Source: DATKWV01 sp035529405
GTDB lineage: Bacteria; Planctomycetota; Phycisphaerae; Sedimentisphaerales; Anaerobacaceae
Direction: 5' to 3'
Assembly (NCBI GenBank): GCA_035529405.1
Contig: DATKWV010000217.1
Location: forward strand, 1 to 23,359
Length of the DNA stretch: 23,359 bases
The notes beneath the pieces were generated by a model. It did no database searches. It saw nothing but the letters and a program-made list of their open reading frames with translations, and had not been told where the DNA came from. Within the stretch, counting starts at the first letter, position 1. The number at the start of each line of letters is the position of its first letter. Shown in pieces: positions 20,695-23,359 of this stretch. The position numbers and the translations under genes were made by a program.

Positions 20695-22443
20695 ATGAGT
20701 AAAGAAAAATTAAGCTGCAGCCAGAAGGTCATAATAAGCTCGGCAGTATTATGTATGCTGGGTATGTGCGGTTGCGGCGATTTTTTTGCAGAAAAAGCCA
20801 CCGAACTTCAGGCCCAGGCCATCCTGCGGGACTTGAGCAGAATCAGAACAACCCCCGACCCCAATTACCCTGTTCCCGACATATACAAACAGCCGCCGAA
20901 GATTATCGAAACCAAAAAGGGCATGAAGCTGCTGTACTTCACTAAGCACCATCCGGTTGAAGAGTTTGCCGGCAAAGGCAACGCACCGGGCCTTATACAG
21001 CAGCAGTTCGGATACAATGTAAGCAAGAATCCAGCCACGAACCAGTTGATAGTCGAGTGTCCCGGCCGGGAAGAGGTCCAGACAATTCTTGATTTTTTAA
21101 AGCATGTCGATATACCTCCGATTCAGGTAAAAATAGATTGCCTGGTATCCGAGCTGTATGCTGATGTAACGATGGACTGGGAAACAACCATAAAGATAGA
21201 AAATTTCTTAGGCGAGAAAATCGGCCTCGGCGGTAAAGAAGTGCAGGTCTTCAATACCGCCGGAGACCTGGTTGATACAATATTAAAGCCTGCGTTCCCG
21301 GGTGCATCATTACGGGATGAAGCGCGTGAATTATTGGGGTTGAAGGTGGGGTATTCGAGAAATGTAGGTGTTTCGGGGCATGAGTTCCGGGCACTGGTTG
21401 ACCTTTTGGTATCGCGCGGCTATCTGAAAATCCTGATGAACCCGGTGCTTGAGGTGGTCAACGGCAAAACCGCTCATATAGAAGCCAGAGATTATGTGCC
21501 GCTGCCCAAGGAAGTGGTGCGTCCGGAAGTCGAACCGTACATGACCACCGAATACCAGTGGGTGGTAGATTCGCTTGATATAACACCGCACGTTTTTGCG
21601 GACGGCTATATCGGGCTTGAGACCTCAGTGCAGATTGGTTCGAAATCGACGCCGGAAGGTGTAAAGCAAATCCCAATTATCACAGAACGCAAAATTCAGA
21701 ATAAGGAAAACCGCATCAGGCAGGGTGACAGCCTGATTATCGGCGGCATAAGAAAGAGCGAAGAGCGCAGTGTAATACGCGGTGTTCCGTTTTTAAAGGA
21801 CATACCGATTATAGGGATTCTGTTCTCGAGCAAGGATTACGAGGACCGGGCCAAGGAGGTGATATTCATAATAACGCCTACCATTTCCTCGGGCGGCATA
21901 CCATACGAGGAGATGGTTAAAAAAATAGAAAAAAAACATGTCAAGCCCGAATATAAATATGGCATAGAAGAGCTTTTAACCGACCCGCTTGGAACGGGAA
22001 TCTATACCGAGCAGGTCGAGCAGAAGGCTGCGGAGGCGGAATTTGAACGGCTCAAGGCCGAACTTGAAAGCGCAGAGGCCAGGGATGATGTATCGCAAGT
22101 AAAGGTCAAATTTCTTGAGGCGGTGGAAAAGGTCATTGCGGAAAAACAAAAAGCTGCTGCAGCAACAAGAGATGCCCGCATAGCTGCCCAGGCGGCTCAA
22201 AGGGCCCAGGAGCAGGCGGAGAAAATAAGGGCGGAGGCCGAAAGTTCTATTCTTGAAAGCCAGGCCGAGAAAGATAAGACAAAGGCTTACGCAGTCAAGC
22301 TTAAGGAAGATGCGCTGAAAGTCCTCGAAAAGGCCCAGGAAGCCCAGGAAAAAGCCAAACAGGCAGAGGAAAGGGCGCGAAAGGCAGAGGCAGAGCTGCT
22401 CAAACTCAAACAGCAGCAGCAAGGCAGCGGCGGGGAAAAGTAA
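20695..22443 (+). CDS. Lipoprotein secretin-domain protein with C-terminal coiled coil
   Basis: A 582-residue protein. The N-terminus has a basic start, a hydrophobic stretch (12-24) and MCGCGD, a plausible lipobox with C27 lipidated (-1 Gly). One secretin N-type module (TNQLIVECPGREEVQ, then LKHVDIPPIQVKID) follows. The C-terminal secretin beta domain has GDSLIIGGI and the signature VPFLKDIPIIGILF (364-377), then EVIFIITPTI. This resembles GspD/PilQ channels of the outer membrane but has fewer N modules than usual. Residues about 437-575 are an Ala/Glu/Lys/Gln coiled coil absent from classic secretins. ATG 20695 is preferred. A frame opening at 20629 would put 22 non-signal residues before the signal peptide. 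No other secretion or pilus gene is adjacent, so its partner system is unknown. Confidence 0.85.
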   Translation: MSKEKLSCSQKVIISSAVLCMLGMCGCGDFFAEKATELQAQAILRDLSRIRTTPDPNYPVPDIYKQPPKIIETKKGMKLLYFTKHHPVEEFAGKGNAPGLIQQQFGYNVSKNPATNQLIVECPGREEVQTILDFLKHVDIPPIQVKIDCLVSELYADVTMDWETTIKIENFLGEKIGLGGKEVQVFNTAGDLVDTILKPAFPGASLRDEARELLGLKVGYSRNVGVSGHEFRALVDLLVSRGYLKILMNPVLEVVNGKTAHIEARDYVPLPKEVVRPEVEPYMTTEYQWVVDSLDITPHVFADGYIGLETSVQIGSKSTPEGVKQIPIITERKIQNKENRIRQGDSLIIGGIRKSEERSVIRGVPFLKDIPIIGILFSSKDYEDRAKEVIFIITPTISSGGIPYEEMVKKIEKKHVKPEYKYGIEELLTDPLGTGIYTEQVEQKAAEAEFERLKAELESAEARDDVSQVKVKFLEAVEKVIAEKQKAAAATRDARIAAQAAQRAQEQAEKIRAEAESSILESQAEKDKTKAYAVKLKEDALKVLEKAQEAQEKAKQAEERARKAEAELLKLKQQQQGSGGEK

Positions 22444-22466
22444 GCACAGCAAGGCCGATAATACAG

Positions 22467-22486
22467 CCAGCCTTTTGGTTGGTTTT
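22467..22486 (+). terminator. Possible weak intrinsic terminator after the secretin gene
   Basis: CCAGCC-TTTT-GGTTGG forms a 6-bp stem with one G-U pair and is followed by four T. The short T-run makes it weak. Confidence 0.4.
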
Positions 22487-22492
22487 ACAGAT

Positions 22493-22502
22493 TACACGTG
22501 TA
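22493..22502. promoter_or_regulatory. Palindrome TACACGTGTA
   Basis: A perfect 10-bp palindrome in the gap between the secretin gene and the secreted-protein gene, about 120 bp before the latter. It may be an operator, but no matching regulator is visible. Confidence 0.25.
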
Positions 22503-22620
22503 TTTGTTATGTTCGGGAAAAGGATAACATCAGCACTTTACATAATACATTCAATTTTTAGCGGGATTTAGCCGATAAATGAAATGGTTGTGGTCTGAAA
22601 TTACGGAGGAAAGAGCATAT

Positions 22621-23124
22621 ATGAAAACAAGAAGAATAATTTTCACGGTGTTTGCATATCTGCTGGTTGCGGGCTTAGTCGAACTTTCTACGGCAAGTGC
22701 TTCGTGTTCGAACGATGCCAGCGGCAATATCGAGGTCTCGAACGACGGTGCTCGTTTACGCGTTGAGTTCGAGGTGCGCGAGGCTGCAAACAGCGGCTCA
22801 GGGGGGGGATTTTTCCGTTACGGGTCGGCAGACCGCAGCACCAGTCTGGCGGCAGAGGTATTTTACGTAAAAGTGGACGACGAGTATGCGTGGTTTGCCG
22901 GCCGATGCGTGCAGGACAGCGGCGATCTTGCGGGCAGGTGGTTCTTTGCGGCGGTACACGACGGGGGCACACCCGGGTCGCTGGCGGACCATATCTGGTG
23001 GGACTGGCTGCCCGAAGGCCCCGGCGCGGAAAAGACAGCCAAAAGAAAAGTCGAGAATCTTGAAAGACCCGTCAGCAACAAACCTATCAAAACCGGTAAC
23101 GTGGTAGTTAATCTTTGCGAATAA
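22621..23124 (+). CDS. Secreted protein of unknown function
   Basis: A 167-residue protein with a clear Sec signal peptide: MKTRR, a hydrophobic core FTVFAYLLVAGLV, and a likely cleavage after STASA (about residue 23). The mature part is about 145 residues, Gly/Ser-rich, probably beta-rich, with three Cys (SCSN, RCVQ, NLCE) and several Trp (FAGRC, WFFAAVHDGG, WWDWLPEG). I recognise no family or catalytic motif. ATG 22621 has GGAGGAA about 10 nt upstream. An in-frame ATG at 22579 lacks such a site and would place a second Met before the signal peptide. The location beyond the inner membrane is inferred from the signal peptide. It may relate to the preceding secretin only by position. Confidence 0.75.
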   Translation: MKTRRIIFTVFAYLLVAGLVELSTASASCSNDASGNIEVSNDGARLRVEFEVREAANSGSGGGFFRYGSADRSTSLAAEVFYVKVDDEYAWFAGRCVQDSGDLAGRWFFAAVHDGGTPGSLADHIWWDWLPEGPGAEKTAKRKVENLERPVSNKPIKTGNVVVNLCE

Positions 23125-23143
23125 TCGAGCCAGTCTGTATAAT
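23115..23143 (+). promoter_or_regulatory. Sigma-70 promoter of the last gene
   Basis: TTGCGA (23115-23120, 4 of 6) and TATAAT (23138-23143, perfect) are 17 bp apart. The -35 overlaps the end of the secreted-protein gene. Transcription from about 23150 gives a long leader of about 170 nt before ATG 23324. Confidence 0.6.
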
Positions 23144-23222
23144 ACGGGCAATGTACAGAATTGGTCAGAAAGCGGTTTTTTGCGGTGATACCGGTCATTT
23201 CAGGTGTTTGCACATCAATAGA

Positions 23223-23260
23223 GCTGTAGCCAAAAGGACTGTGACGCTTTTGGGGGCAGC
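23223..23260 (+). promoter_or_regulatory. Leader hairpin
   Basis: GCTG-N3-CCAAAAG, a 10-base loop, then CTTTTGG-N3-CAGC: 4 plus 7 perfect pairs with a symmetric 3x3 internal loop. It lies in the long leader of the truncated gene at 23324. No T-tract follows, so it is not a simple terminator, and it matches no riboswitch class I recognise. Confidence 0.4.
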
Positions 23261-23288
23261 GGCCGATAACGGTTTTAATACTGGTATG

Positions 23289-23301
23289 GACAAATTTTGT
23301 C
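23289..23301. promoter_or_regulatory. Palindrome GACAAA-T-TTTGTC before a start codon
   Basis: Perfect 6-bp arms around one base, just upstream of the GGAG-TGGAGG ribosome binding region of the gene at 23324. It could be an operator or a small RNA hairpin controlling translation. Confidence 0.3.
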
Positions 23302-23323
23302 ATATTGGAGTGGAGGACCATTT

Positions 23324-23359
23324 ATGGAAGAGCCTATAAACTCAAACCAGGAAAAGCGC
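23324..23359 (+). CDS. Start of a gene cut by the window end
   Basis: ATG 23324 follows GGAGTGGAGG with 7 nt spacing, and the frame is open for the remaining 12 codons (MEEPINSNQEKR). The polar, Glu/Asn/Gln-rich start gives no hint of function. The promoter and structured leader upstream support a real gene. Confidence 0.6.
   Translation, partial: MEEPINSNQEKR

Noticed and set aside
23223..23260. Leader hairpin as a c-di-GMP riboswitch
   Set aside because: GTGACGC recalls part of that class, but the rest of the conserved core and the tetraloop-receptor arrangement are missing.
23115..23339. 74-codon plus-strand frame at the end of the window
   Set aside because: It runs across the promoter, leader hairpin and the ribosome binding site of the gene at 23324, and its own start has no Shine-Dalgarno.

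Overview
The window looks like a piece of a bacterial chromosome of moderate G+C content, most likely from the Planctomycetota and perhaps the Phycisphaerae. That placement is an inference. It rests on a Minf_1886-family protein, a lipoprotein secretin with a coiled-coil tail, a sigma-54-type promoter before a small protein, and an RNase HI-PurN fusion. There is no 16S rRNA or other decisive marker here.

Layout. (1) Positions 1-1593 hold the end of an accessory, phage-like segment: the 3' end of an unrecognised gene, a small Cys-rich protein containing a fresh 33-bp tandem duplication, and an orphan D12-class adenine DNA methyltransferase. (2) Positions 1594-2949 are mostly non-coding. They contain a near-perfect sigma-54 promoter driving an 86-residue helical protein, nested hairpins around a possible 21-residue ORF, and a consensus sigma-70 promoter with a palindrome inside its spacer. 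(3) clpC (2950-5463) follows. (4) A long minus-strand run goes dnaE, tmk, holB, ricT, metG, Minf_1886, a coiled-coil zinc-ribbon protein, an RNase HI-PurN fusion and a membrane-anchored pilin-like protein. It joins replication (DnaE, delta prime, dTMP kinase), RNA/RicT functions, translation and purine synthesis. An internal promoter at the end of dnaE probably serves tmk onward. (5) On the plus strand, a promoter, TPP riboswitch and intrinsic terminator precede a Thi4-type thiazole synthase that carries His where the yeast enzyme has its sulfur-donating Cys. An HD-domain protein overlaps its end. (6) rimO-pgsA runs leftwards and converges on the HD gene with 2 bp between stop codons. (7) A lipoprotein secretin, a secreted unknown protein and the first 12 codons of another gene behind a structured leader end the window.

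Most worth following up are the continuous RNase HI-PurN fusion, the TPP-controlled His-type Thi4 with a readable antiterminator/terminator switch, the sigma-54-driven 86-residue protein, and the secretin with a long coiled-coil tail. I saw no tRNA, rRNA, CRISPR array or insertion sequence.
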